DNA of 64,000 bases from Paenibacillus sp. Root444D2 (GTDB lineage Bacteria; Bacillota; Bacilli; Paenibacillales; NBRC-103111). Shown in pieces: positions 52,412 to 60,240 of this stretch (the first letter of the stretch is position 1; every line of letters starts with the position of its first letter). The position numbers and the translations under genes were made by a program. The stretch spans positions 362,862-426,861 of the forward strand of contig NZ_LMEO01000045.1 of assembly GCF_001426375.1 (NCBI RefSeq), read 5' to 3'. The notes below the pieces were generated by a model. It had not been told where the DNA came from, did no database searches, and was given only the letters and a program-made list of their open reading frames with translations.

Positions 52412-52975
52412 TTAGAACAATTTTTGTTTCTCTTGCAGAATGCCTGGGAGGCAGATCTTCACATTCGTTTCACCCTCTAGCGGATCGAAAGGTTGATGAC
52501 TTGCCGTCCATTTTCCCAGCTTATGCTGAGCTTTCTTCGCTGCTAGTTCTTCTTCTGTCACCCATTGAAGTGTGTTCGTCGGGCAAACGGATGCACACAT
52601 GGGAGGAATGCCCTCTTTGGTACGATCATAGCAAAGATCACATTTATACATCAGATTCTGCTCTTCATCGAATTTAGGGATACCATAAGGGCATGCAATG
52701 GTACAATTTTGGCAGCCGATACATTTCTCAACTAATGCTGAAAGCACAGCACCTTCTTCGGTGATCTGAATGGCTTGGGCTGGACAGCTTCTCGCACAGG
52801 CTGGATTCACACAGTGAAGACACATCAAAGGAATCGTTTGGCGGGTTACAAGCGGATTAACGTCGTATACATAATTGCGATTTCGTTCATCGTGGCCTCC
52901 GCATTGTGTACAAGCAGCCAAACAGCTTCGACAGCCGATGCAATTATCCATTTCAATGTATAGATGTTGTTTCAT
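52412..52975 (-). CDS. Four-cluster [4Fe-4S] ferredoxin subunit (NrfC/DmsB-like)
   Basis: A 187-residue iron-sulfur protein with four Cys clusters: CIGCRSCLAACTQC (about 12-25), CLHCVNPACARSCP, CIGCQNCTIACPYG and CDLCYDRTKEG..CASVCP. This is the arrangement of electron-transfer subunits of the DMSO reductase family. It overlaps the catalytic subunit gene by 4 nt and starts MKQHLYIEMDN without an export signal. It would pass electrons from the membrane subunit to the molybdenum subunit. Confidence 0.93.
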   Translation of the reverse strand: MKQHLYIEMDNCIGCRSCLAACTQCGGHDERNRNYVYDVNPLVTRQTIPLMCLHCVNPACARSCPAQAIQITEEGAVLSALVEKCIGCQNCTIACPYGIPKFDEEQNLMYKCDLCYDRTKEGIPPMCASVCPTNTLQWVTEEELAAKKAQHKLGKWTASHQPFDPLEGETNVKICLPGILQEKQKLF

Positions 52976-55143
52976 CGGATGTTCATCCTCTCAGGTTGCT
53001 TTGCGATCTGTGCTGCGCAAGTCTTAAACTCCGGCATTTTGGACATGGGGTCCAACGCCGCTATCGTAAGCAGATTAATCGACTGCTCGTGGCCGAAATG
53101 ATAAGGAACGAAGACGGTATCTTTACGAATCGCTTCTATGATTTTCACTTTATAAAAGGCTTCTCCACGACGTGTATACAACCTGATGACTTCGTCATGT
53201 ATGATGTTATATCGCTCCGCTGTTTCCGGATGTACTTCGACGTAAGGCTCCGGACACATGTCACGCAGGAAAGGAATTCTTCTTGTTTGATTTCCGGATA
53301 AGTAATGATAGACAACCCGGCCTGTCGTAAGACGAAGCGGATATTGCTCGCAAGGCTCCTCGGCAGGCGGTCTGTAAGGAAGCGCGCATAGCTTCGCTCT
53401 GCCGTCCGCATGGTAGAACTTGTGATCTAGGAACATATGCGGCGTACCCGGATCTGCTTCATCGCGGCAAGGCCAGAATACACCGTCCTGCTTGTCGATC
53501 TTCTCCCAAGTGGCTCCGTAATAGTCGGCATATCCGCCTTTGGAGGCAAGACGGAATTCGTCTGCTACATCCCTGGCTGTCTTTAGATGGCCGAAATACT
53601 GCCCTCTGCCTAGTCGCTCCGCGAGTTCTACTTGAATCAGCCAGTCAGGTTTCGATTCGCCAACGGGTTCTTGCGCTTTATTAATCTTGATGATCCGTCC
53701 TTCCAGATTCGTCACTGTACCTTCATCTTCTGACCAGGTTACAGATGGCAGTACAACATCGGCAAACTCAGCCGATTCGGATAAGTACATATCTGAACAG
53801 ACCATGAAGTCCAGATTTTTTAAAGCAGAGCGGACGAAGTTTAGGTTTGGCGCAGAAACGGCTGGATTTGAACAAAGAAGGTACAAGCCGCGAATTGTCT
53901 TGTCTTGCATAAGCTCAAACATTTCATAAGCCGATACGCCGGGCTGTGGCATTTCTTCAGGTTTAATTCCCCACACGCTGCACACTTCTTCTACATGCTT
54001 CGGATTCGTTATTTTGCGGTACCCTGGAAGGGCATCGGCCTTTTGTCCGTGCTCTCTTCCGCCTTGACCATTTCCTTGCCCGGTAAAGGTGGCTACACCT
54101 GACTTTGGACGGCCGATCTTCCCAGTCACCAAGCACATATTCGTGTAGGCTGATACGTTATCAGATCCTTTAATTTGTTGTTCAATGCCACGAGCGAACA
54201 TAACGATAGCGTTAGGGGCTTTACCATAAATCTCAGCAGCCCGTATTAATTTCTCAGGAGAAACACCTGTGATTTCGCTCGTATATTCAGGCGTGAATTC
54301 CTTCACAACCTCTTTCATTTCATCAAAGCCGTTGGTGTGATTGGCGACAAATTCAGCATCAACGTGCCCATTTTGAATCAGTAAATGGATCATACAATTC
54401 GCAAGCGCCAAGTCCGTGCCTGGGCGTAAATCGAGATGAACATCCGCCCGCCTGGCGATAGGCGTTTCTCGGGGATCTGCTACAATCAAATAACCGCCGC
54501 GGCTCTGCACTTCCCATATGCGGAACATAGAGGTAGGGTGACACTCGGCTGTATTACTGCCGGCGATGAACAAGCAATCCGTCTCATGCAAATCGGTCCA
54601 CGGTAATGTAGATCCTCTGTCAACTCCAAAGCTGCGAAGGAAACCTGCTGCTGCGCTTGACATACAGAATCGGCCATTGTAATCAATGTAACGAGTCTGC
54701 AGCGCGACTCGGGCGAACTTCCCTGTCAGATAACATTTCTCATTGGTCATCGATACACCGCTGAATACTGAAAGTGAGTCCTTGCCGTACTTGCTTTGCA
54801 TCTCTTGAAATCTTTGAACGATTAACGCGTAGGCCTCTTCCCAGCTGGCTTCGCGGAAGCCTTCCTTCGTTCCTTTGAGCGATGCATCGTCACGGATTAG
54901 CGGACGCAGCAGGCGATCATCGTGATTCGTTTGTTGATAGGCCGTCACACCTTTGGGACACATCTTGCCCAACGTTACCGGCCAATCATAGCGCGGCTCG
55001 ACGCCGATGATTTGATTGGAAGAAGTATCCACCCGCAAATTCATCCCGCACTGCATGCCACAGTAAGAGCAATGGGTTTTAACCAATTTTTCGTTCGGGT
55101 GGGTTTTATTCGCGATTGTCTTAAAGAATTTATCCTTTTGCAT
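52972..55143 (-). CDS. Molybdopterin oxidoreductase, NarB/NasC-like nitrate reductase
   Basis: A 723-residue catalytic subunit of the DMSO reductase family. The N-terminal [4Fe-4S] motif is Cys25-Cys28-Cys32 with Cys62 (HCSYCGMQCGMN, KMCPKG). YNGRFCMSSAAAGFLRSFGVD places Cys161 as Mo ligand, as in assimilatory and periplasmic nitrate reductases and unlike the Asp of NarG. The C-terminal MGD-binding domain ends with RKDTVFVPYHFGH. There is no Tat signal, so it is cytoplasmic. Neighbour genes for NarK and molybdenum cofactor support nitrate as substrate; formate or another oxyanion is a less likely alternative. Confidence 0.88.
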   Translation of the reverse strand: MQKDKFFKTIANKTHPNEKLVKTHCSYCGMQCGMNLRVDTSSNQIIGVEPRYDWPVTLGKMCPKGVTAYQQTNHDDRLLRPLIRDDASLKGTKEGFREASWEEAYALIVQRFQEMQSKYGKDSLSVFSGVSMTNEKCYLTGKFARVALQTRYIDYNGRFCMSSAAAGFLRSFGVDRGSTLPWTDLHETDCLFIAGSNTAECHPTSMFRIWEVQSRGGYLIVADPRETPIARRADVHLDLRPGTDLALANCMIHLLIQNGHVDAEFVANHTNGFDEMKEVVKEFTPEYTSEITGVSPEKLIRAAEIYGKAPNAIVMFARGIEQQIKGSDNVSAYTNMCLVTGKIGRPKSGVATFTGQGNGQGGREHGQKADALPGYRKITNPKHVEEVCSVWGIKPEEMPQPGVSAYEMFELMQDKTIRGLYLLCSNPAVSAPNLNFVRSALKNLDFMVCSDMYLSESAEFADVVLPSVTWSEDEGTVTNLEGRIIKINKAQEPVGESKPDWLIQVELAERLGRGQYFGHLKTARDVADEFRLASKGGYADYYGATWEKIDKQDGVFWPCRDEADPGTPHMFLDHKFYHADGRAKLCALPYRPPAEEPCEQYPLRLTTGRVVYHYLSGNQTRRIPFLRDMCPEPYVEVHPETAERYNIIHDEVIRLYTRRGEAFYKVKIIEAIRKDTVFVPYHFGHEQSINLLTIAALDPMSKMPEFKTCAAQIAKQPERMNIR

Positions 55144-56179
55144 TCTGGTTGCTCTCCTTTACGCGAATCTGATGGGTAGGTATTCCTGTAAATCGAGACA
55201 TTCTGTATTTCCGGCGGCATGGCAGGCAAAGCTCTGCCAAGTGGAAGCCTTCCTCTGTTTTGAATTCAATCTCATTCACTTTAAGCACAGCGATGACATC
55301 ATTGGATTGCTCGACAGATACAAAGCCCGTTCCACAAACCTTACAGCTTTTCATCTCTTGCTCTGTGTAATGTTCTCTGTAGTTCCGCGCAAACACACTC
55401 ATAGGACGAAACGGTATGTGCGCCAGCTTTCCGAAAGGGATATAAATCAGTGTCACGATAACGGACCATTGGTGGACTAATGTGACAACCGAATGTCCAT
55501 AGCCGTGAAGGAATATATTGCAGAAGGTGAGCAGCAATCCTGTTAAACTAACGAATAACAGCATATATAGCGGAAGAAAATCATAGATAAATGTTTGTTC
55601 CGCTCGGGCCTGCATGTTCTTAAGTCTACGATATAAGGCCATGCATACTCCGCCAATCACCATGAAGGCCGTAATGTTCAACGCATTGTAGAATAGAAAT
55701 CCGAGAAGCCCATCCGCCTTTATATTCATGAGGTTGATCCCGAATCCAACAACCGTGTAGGTTCCGTTCTCTGCCATCGTGAAGTACATCCAACCGAACA
55801 CCAGCGGAAAAGTAACGAAGGCGGATAAGATACATCCCCAACCAAGAAGAACGTGCTGTGTCCAGCGATACCACCCGCGATTCCAGATAAAGCGATAGGT
55901 GAGTAGATGCTCAGTAGTTGTCTGAGGCGTGCTTTTTCGAAATAACAGCTTTATGCCTTTTTTCAAAATAATTTTCGTAGGCGGGCGTTCCCCCCAAGCA
56001 ATAAAGCGATAAAAGAATCCGCAAATGAAAACGACCGTACCTACCATATACCCATATAAAGCCAAGTCAATATGTGTAAAAAACCTCGAACCCACTCCCA
56101 TAAGAATGAATAACCCGCTAACAACTAGGAAGACACATTTGGCGAATTTTGACGCGAACGCTCGATCCATATTTATCAT
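55130..56179 (-). CDS. NarI-like cytochrome b membrane subunit with zinc-ribbon tail
   Basis: A 349-residue membrane protein with about six to seven segments. His236 and His254 (LVHQWSVIVTLIYIPFGKLAH) are 18 residues apart, the spacing of the haem ligands in NarI; H91/H109 and His225/His229 are further candidates. It should oxidise menaquinol and feed the ferredoxin subunit. The cytoplasmic C-terminus carries CKVCGTGF and CLPCRRKYR, an unusual zinc-ribbon or metal-binding tail. The open frame starts at TTG 56197; ATG 56179 or 56170 is preferred. It overlaps the catalytic gene by 14 nt and has a class II CRP/FNR-type box upstream. Confidence 0.8.
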   Translation of the reverse strand: MINMDRAFASKFAKCVFLVVSGLFILMGVGSRFFTHIDLALYGYMVGTVVFICGFFYRFIAWGERPPTKIILKKGIKLLFRKSTPQTTTEHLLTYRFIWNRGWYRWTQHVLLGWGCILSAFVTFPLVFGWMYFTMAENGTYTVVGFGINLMNIKADGLLGFLFYNALNITAFMVIGGVCMALYRRLKNMQARAEQTFIYDFLPLYMLLFVSLTGLLLTFCNIFLHGYGHSVVTLVHQWSVIVTLIYIPFGKLAHIPFRPMSVFARNYREHYTEQEMKSCKVCGTGFVSVEQSNDVIAVLKVNEIEFKTEEGFHLAELCLPCRRKYRMSRFTGIPTHQIRVKESNQNAKG

Positions 56180-56237
56180 TGCCCCTTCACTTGTCAATCT
56201 TATATTTGTATTAAATCATGATTCGGCCCTTCTGCAC

Positions 56238-56253
56238 TGTGAGAAAAATCACT
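56238..56253 (-). promoter_or_regulatory. CRP/FNR-type box of the nitrate reductase operon
   Basis: TGTGA-GAAAAA-TCACT. On the minus strand a TTTAAT -10-like hexamer (56215-56210) follows after 22 nt, one more than at the other promoters. The box lies 59 bp upstream of the cytochrome b start. Confidence 0.7.
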
Positions 56254-56405
56254 GTAAACCCACTTCGTGTTAGGTGCTTGATCCAACTATACGGATTTCC
56301 AGCAATCATAAATGTGATCTCAAACACATTTCTTCGAATGACACGAGATGGACAAAAAAACGACCTTCCATCAGATCTACTTAGATCTAAGGGAAAGCCG
56401 CAATC

Positions 56406-56498
56406 TTACCGTGTGAATACACGGGCGATTAAGCTCCATACCAACGCTAGAAAGCTGAGAATCCCGGTGGCTATAAACAGAAGTGGAAGCCTGAACAT
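56406..56498 (-). CDS. 30-residue single-span membrane peptide
   Basis: A short frame starting 12 nt after the ric stop with AGGGGGAAG ahead of its ATG (56498). The peptide begins MFRLPLLFIATGILSFLALV, continues WSLIARVFTR, and stops at 56408-56406. It has one hydrophobic span and a basic C-terminus, like small subunits or regulators of membrane complexes. It lies between ric and the cytochrome b operon. No homologue is recalled, so it is a candidate only. Confidence 0.45.
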   Translation of the reverse strand: MFRLPLLFIATGILSFLALVWSLIARVFTR

Positions 56499-56510
56499 GG
56501 GCTCTTCCCC

Positions 56511-57197
56511 CTAAACGCGATTAAACAAAATGTTGTTCTCCAAATGGATGTGCTGGAACATATCCGCTTCCAATGCCTCCAGCTTCAAGTAAGTAAGCTG
56601 AAACGTTGTGCAGGCATCCTCCGGCAGCTCATAGTCTTTGGTGATTTCCCTCATTTGTCTAAGTAGATCACCCGAGCCCTCATGCTCCTGTTCGAGCGCA
56701 GCCAGAATTTCCAGCAGCTCTTCTCTTTTCTCTTTTGTGGGATCTTTCTCAAACGCAATGACAGCTGGGAATGCTTCTCTTTCTTCTTTATCCATATGAT
56801 GCTCCATCTCACTTTTCAATGCTTCATACCATTGATGAACTTGAAGGAGTTCAGGATGGTAAGATCCATGCACACGTGCCACTTTTTGCACATATTCACT
56901 TAAATGCGGCAGTGCCGTTTTCAAATAGCCATGGTGGACGCGAATAATATAATCAATTAATTCGCTTGCGCTTAACTCACTCCAATTCAAGTTGTCTGAT
57001 TTAGCGGATGTAGCTGCTTCAACAAGGCTTTTTAACAGAACCTCTTCCTCAATTTTTTGGTCTCGAATCACTTGAAGAAGTGATTTATTCCCTCCGCAGC
57101 AGAAATCAATACGGTATTCCTTAAACACCTCAGCTGTCTTGGGAAATCCCTTCACAATATCTCCTACCCGATCGGTTAATTGAATGTTCACTTCCAT
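56511..57197 (-). CDS. ric: Iron-sulfur cluster repair di-iron protein (Ric/ScdA/YtfE)
   Basis: A 228-residue protein. The N-terminal DUF542 part contains FKEYRIDFCCGGNKSL (about 25-40) with the paired Cys. The hemerythrin-like C-terminal part has YIIRVHHGYLK, EMEHHMDKEEREAFP, LEQEHEGSG and FQHIHLENNILF, giving the His/Glu ligands of a di-iron site. Ric repairs Fe-S clusters damaged by nitric oxide or oxidants. It has its own class II CRP/FNR-type box. Confidence 0.94.
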   Translation of the reverse strand: MEVNIQLTDRVGDIVKGFPKTAEVFKEYRIDFCCGGNKSLLQVIRDQKIEEEVLLKSLVEAATSAKSDNLNWSELSASELIDYIIRVHHGYLKTALPHLSEYVQKVARVHGSYHPELLQVHQWYEALKSEMEHHMDKEEREAFPAVIAFEKDPTKEKREELLEILAALEQEHEGSGDLLRQMREITKDYELPEDACTTFQLTYLKLEALEADMFQHIHLENNILFNRV

Positions 57198-57258
57198 GAT
57201 AAATCCTCCAGTTCAGCTGTGATCTGAATCAACTATACCTAAACAACAGGTAACCATG

Positions 57259-57274
57259 TGTGATAGCCGTCACA
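57259..57274 (-). promoter_or_regulatory. CRP/FNR-type box of ric
   Basis: TGTGA-TAGCCG-TCACA, a perfect box. On the minus strand TATAGT (57237-57232) follows after 21 nt. Confidence 0.8.
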
Positions 57275-57290
57275 CTATTGAAAATGCTTT

Positions 57291-57818
57291 TTAAGCTTTT
57301 CCATGAATATCGCTTAGCATTTGATTCGCAACCGGGAAAAACATCTCCTCCTCGGACAAAAGATGCTCCGATAATACAGAGCAGGCCACACTAAGCAGTG
57401 AAATCGCCTTTTTCAGCCTTATGCTGTCAGCACCTTTGCATTGATCTGCATATTCAAGAAATGAGCGAACAAATCGTTCCGCTTGTTTATGATCCTCTTC
57501 CAGAACCCAGGTTGAGGTCAAAAAAGTAGGCTCCATCCCTTGACTCGCATAAACGGCAAGGAGGGGTAAAACCTCATCTTCCTCCCAGTGTTCGTGAGCC
57601 TCTAACTGCTGCATGAAGGTTTCCATTTGTTTACGAATCTCTTGAAATAAACGCCTTGACTCTTCCGAGCCAAGCATGCCGACCATATGACTTGTCATTT
57701 CCTGGACATGATCAAGTTCTTTCTTTAACGCGCCATGTTCGTCCTTTAATCGCTCCAGAATCAGTTGAAGACTAGAAGTCTGAGCGTCATCTAACGGCAT
57801 CCCAAGATCAATAACCAT
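57291..57818 (-). CDS. Hemerythrin-domain protein, copy 1
   Basis: A 175-residue protein with a hemerythrin HHE-type four-helix bundle. Ligand-bearing segments: LKDEHGALKKEL, EAHEHWEEDEVLP, LEEDHKQAERF and LSEHLLSEEEMFFP. It should bind a di-iron centre and sense or bind oxygen or nitric oxide in the cytoplasm. It is a clear paralogue of the protein at 59610, with the same motif order and spacing. Its promoter has a perfect CRP/FNR-type box. Confidence 0.9.
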   Translation of the reverse strand: MVIDLGMPLDDAQTSSLQLILERLKDEHGALKKELDHVQEMTSHMVGMLGSEESRRLFQEIRKQMETFMQQLEAHEHWEEDEVLPLLAVYASQGMEPTFLTSTWVLEEDHKQAERFVRSFLEYADQCKGADSIRLKKAISLLSVACSVLSEHLLSEEEMFFPVANQMLSDIHGKA

Positions 57819-57876
57819 ACATGATTCCTCCTTTTATTGCTGTAATCACATTGTATACCTTCATTTCAGCTTTCTC

Positions 57877-57892
57877 TGTGAGGAGAATCACA
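57877..57892 (-). promoter_or_regulatory. CRP/FNR-type box of hemerythrin gene 1
   Basis: TGTGA-GGAGAA-TCACA, a perfect box. On the minus strand TACAAT (57855-57850) follows after 21 nt. Confidence 0.8.
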
Positions 57893-57908
57893 ACGCTCGT
57901 TTCTTTTT

Positions 57909-57924
57909 CGTGACTTTAATCACT
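57909..57924 (+). promoter_or_regulatory. CRP/FNR-type box of the acyltransferase gene
   Basis: CGTGA-CTTTAA-TCACT, two mismatches at the outer bases. On the plus strand TAGATT (57946-57951) follows after exactly 21 nt. It lies only 16 bp from the box of the divergent gene. Confidence 0.65.
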
Positions 57925-57990
57925 GCGGGAAATTGAAGCTAGATTTAGATTAGAAGAAAAAGAATTGATTCCATCATGGAGGTAATCGTC

Positions 57991-59007
57991 ATGGGTAGAG
58001 AAGACAATACTGCTTCGAATACGTTTATGTTAAACGCTAAGTTTCTTCTTATTTTGTTTGTGGTCATCGCTAATTGTATAGAGCCGCTGATTCAACAAAG
58101 TGCAGCTTTCCATTCCTTATATCTGGGTATTTACACCTTTCATATTCCCATGTTTGTCATGGTGACCGGGTATTTCTCTAAAGGTTTCCGTTTAGATGTC
58201 TCAGGAATCAAAAGTCTGCAGATGATTTTTTATCATTATCTGATCTTCCAGAGCCTCTACTCTCTGCTCGATTCGCTGGCCTTCCATGCGCCGGGTGTCC
58301 GTTATTCTTTTTTCATTCCGTATTCGTTATTGTGGTTTTTATTCAGCCATTTTTGTTGGCGATTGCTCCTTCTACTCTTTACAAAAATGCAGCATCCGCT
58401 TGTGGTCTCAGTCATTCTAGGCGTACTCATTGGATACGCACCTTTCACTGGAACGATGCTCAGCTTTTCCAGAACACTCGTCTTCTTTCCTTTCTTCTTG
58501 GCCGGATATTATTTTCACCTCGATATGATTCCTAAACATTTCGTTCGCATGAACAAGGGGTTAAGCGTAATTGGCCTTCTGGGTATCCTGGTCTTTCTCA
58601 ACACGACCCCACTTGATCCAAAATGGTTATATAGCAGTTTTACTTATAAGGAGCTAGGGGCCTTTCATTGGCATACGGGGGCATATCGTTTAGGTGTTTA
58701 TACGCTAGAAATTATCGCTTCCTTTTGCTTCTTAAGCTTCGTTCCTCGCAAACAGTCCATCCTTACAGAATGGGGCAAATATACGGTATATGTGTTCTTG
58801 CTGCATGCGTTTATTACGAAAACCGCGATTTCGATGGGACTATTCTCGTATATACACACTTTTACACAATTGACTCTCGTCCTACTGCTTGCGGTGGCAA
58901 TTACCTGGCTGCTGTTACAAGAATGGGTACGCCGATTCAGTCGGCCTCTTATCGAACCGGATCTATCTTTTTGGGAGCGATGGTTATCCCGAAAACATAG
59001 CATCTAG
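57991..59007 (+). CDS. Membrane acyltransferase family 3 protein
   Basis: A 338-residue protein with about ten membrane segments, of the acyltransferase_3 group (YkrP/YkcB-like in Bacillus). FHIPMFVMVTGYFSKGF near residue 45-60 is the family region. GGAGGT lies 7 nt before the ATG at 57991, so this start is used instead of 57976. These enzymes transfer acyl groups to cell-surface molecules. It is unusual that such a gene has a class II box of the nitrogen-oxide regulon. Confidence 0.85.
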   Translation: MGREDNTASNTFMLNAKFLLILFVVIANCIEPLIQQSAAFHSLYLGIYTFHIPMFVMVTGYFSKGFRLDVSGIKSLQMIFYHYLIFQSLYSLLDSLAFHAPGVRYSFFIPYSLLWFLFSHFCWRLLLLLFTKMQHPLVVSVILGVLIGYAPFTGTMLSFSRTLVFFPFFLAGYYFHLDMIPKHFVRMNKGLSVIGLLGILVFLNTTPLDPKWLYSSFTYKELGAFHWHTGAYRLGVYTLEIIASFCFLSFVPRKQSILTEWGKYTVYVFLLHAFITKTAISMGLFSYIHTFTQLTLVLLLAVAITWLLLQEWVRRFSRPLIEPDLSFWERWLSRKHSI

Positions 59008-59368
59008 GTCCTTAAGATTGGTTTCAGATTGGGCGATTACGACCTGCTTTCGTTAAAGCAAACATTCGCTCTTACAAGCTGTCTGGTACACACCGAGACT
59101 ACTATGGATAGCGGTTTAACCATGATTGATTAAGCAAGCTAATATCCCTTATCCTTTCTAATATCGCGGCACCTCATGAGATAAGACCAACGTACGCGCT
59201 TATTATCTGCACACGCTACATACTTGGCCGTATTAGCAAACAATAGGCAAGCTTAGCTTGCTTATAAAAATCAAAACGGGGCGATTCCGACAAATAAGCA
59301 ACCTCAGCTGCCTTACCAGCCTAATGAAATGCGTAAACGACTCTTTCAAAACGCTTAGAAACAAACAA
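59008..59368. other. Intergenic stretch without a supported gene
   Basis: About 360 bp of the roughly 600-bp spacer between the acyltransferase and hemerythrin 2 genes. No frame with a ribosome site was found. GCAAGCT-T-AGCTTGC at 59247-59261 is a perfect 15-bp palindrome. Otherwise nothing is visible. Confidence 0.4.
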
Positions 59369-59402
59369 AAAAGAGGTATGGTCGAATAACCCATACCTCT
59401 TC
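59369..59402 (-). terminator. Terminator, minus-strand oriented
   Basis: AAGAGGTATGG pairs with CCATACCTCTT around a short loop, followed on the minus strand by CTTTTTTG. It lies about 200 nt after the hemerythrin 2 stop and could also end the acyltransferase transcript. Confidence 0.75.
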
Positions 59403-59609
59403 CTGTGATGAAGTTGTAATAAGACCAAACATGCCATCGTTTCGGCGATAAACGAGGAATCGTTTTCCCTGCTTACAGGCTCAAGGCTTCCAAATGCCCG
59501 CTATTTTAACCCGCTTTGATGACGCATTCTATGCTTGATCTACTCCGTGTTTGTCTTTCAAATTTATCGGCAACAACATCGATTGATGCGTATTCATTTT
59601 GCTCATCTC

Positions 59610-60152
59610 CTATGAAAAAAAGGATTCCAAATCCGTCAGCACTTTCTCAGTTAAAGGAAAAATAAGTTGTTCTTCCATGGTAAAGTGGTCGTTTAGTATT
59701 AAACATGCCTGCACGAGATTAGATGCTGCCTCCGCTAATCTCTTCTTCACGACGAGAGGTGTTACCTCAATAATAGCTTCTTGAAAGGATTGGATAAATG
59801 ACATGCCAAGTTGGTGATCTTTTTCCAATACCCAAAAAGAAGGCATGATAGAGGGCGTCGATTGACGATGAAAATAAGTTAACAGGAACGGAAATAATTC
59901 CTGCTCCTCCCATTCAGAATGTCGTTCCAGTTTCTCCACAAATTGTGCGGTCAGGTTTCTGAGATCTTGGACAAGCTGCATTCCCTTTACCGGATCATCC
60001 AATAGAATGACTTCCTTGGCACTCGTTTCAATCGTCCTGAGTTTTTCTCTTAATTCTTCATGCTCTACCCTTAATCGATCGGTAGCAAAGGCAAGCACAT
60101 CCGGGTTTGAAGAAGCAATCCCATAATTATTGCTTGTGGAATGAATCACCAT
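59610..60152 (-). CDS. Hemerythrin-domain protein, copy 2
   Basis: A 180-residue paralogue of the protein at 57291. The ligand segments LRVEHEELREKL, ERHSEWEEQELFP, LEKDHQLGMSF and LNDHFTMEEQLIFP occupy the same order and spacing. It should carry a di-iron centre. It has its own box upstream, inside the end of moaA, so it can be expressed separately from the molybdenum cofactor genes. Confidence 0.9.
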   Translation of the reverse strand: MVIHSTSNNYGIASSNPDVLAFATDRLRVEHEELREKLRTIETSAKEVILLDDPVKGMQLVQDLRNLTAQFVEKLERHSEWEEQELFPFLLTYFHRQSTPSIMPSFWVLEKDHQLGMSFIQSFQEAIIEVTPLVVKKRLAEAASNLVQACLILNDHFTMEEQLIFPLTEKVLTDLESFFS

Positions 60153-60224
60153 ACAGAGTCCCTCCCAAAATAATCGTATCGTTCACTATCTATCTCTAGA
60201 ATAGCTTCAAGAGTAGGTTCTCGC

Positions 60225-60240
60225 TGTGCGATACATCACA
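60225..60240 (-). promoter_or_regulatory. CRP/FNR-type box of hemerythrin gene 2
   Basis: TGTGC-GATACA-TCACA, one mismatch. On the minus strand TATTCT (60203-60198) follows after 21 nt. The box lies directly after the moaA stop. Confidence 0.72.

Noticed and set aside
56313..56328. TGTGA-TCTCAA-ACACA as a further CRP/FNR-type box
   Set aside because: The second half site does not match TCACA and no properly spaced -10 hexamer was seen; it is better read as a small AAATGTG/CACATTT hairpin.
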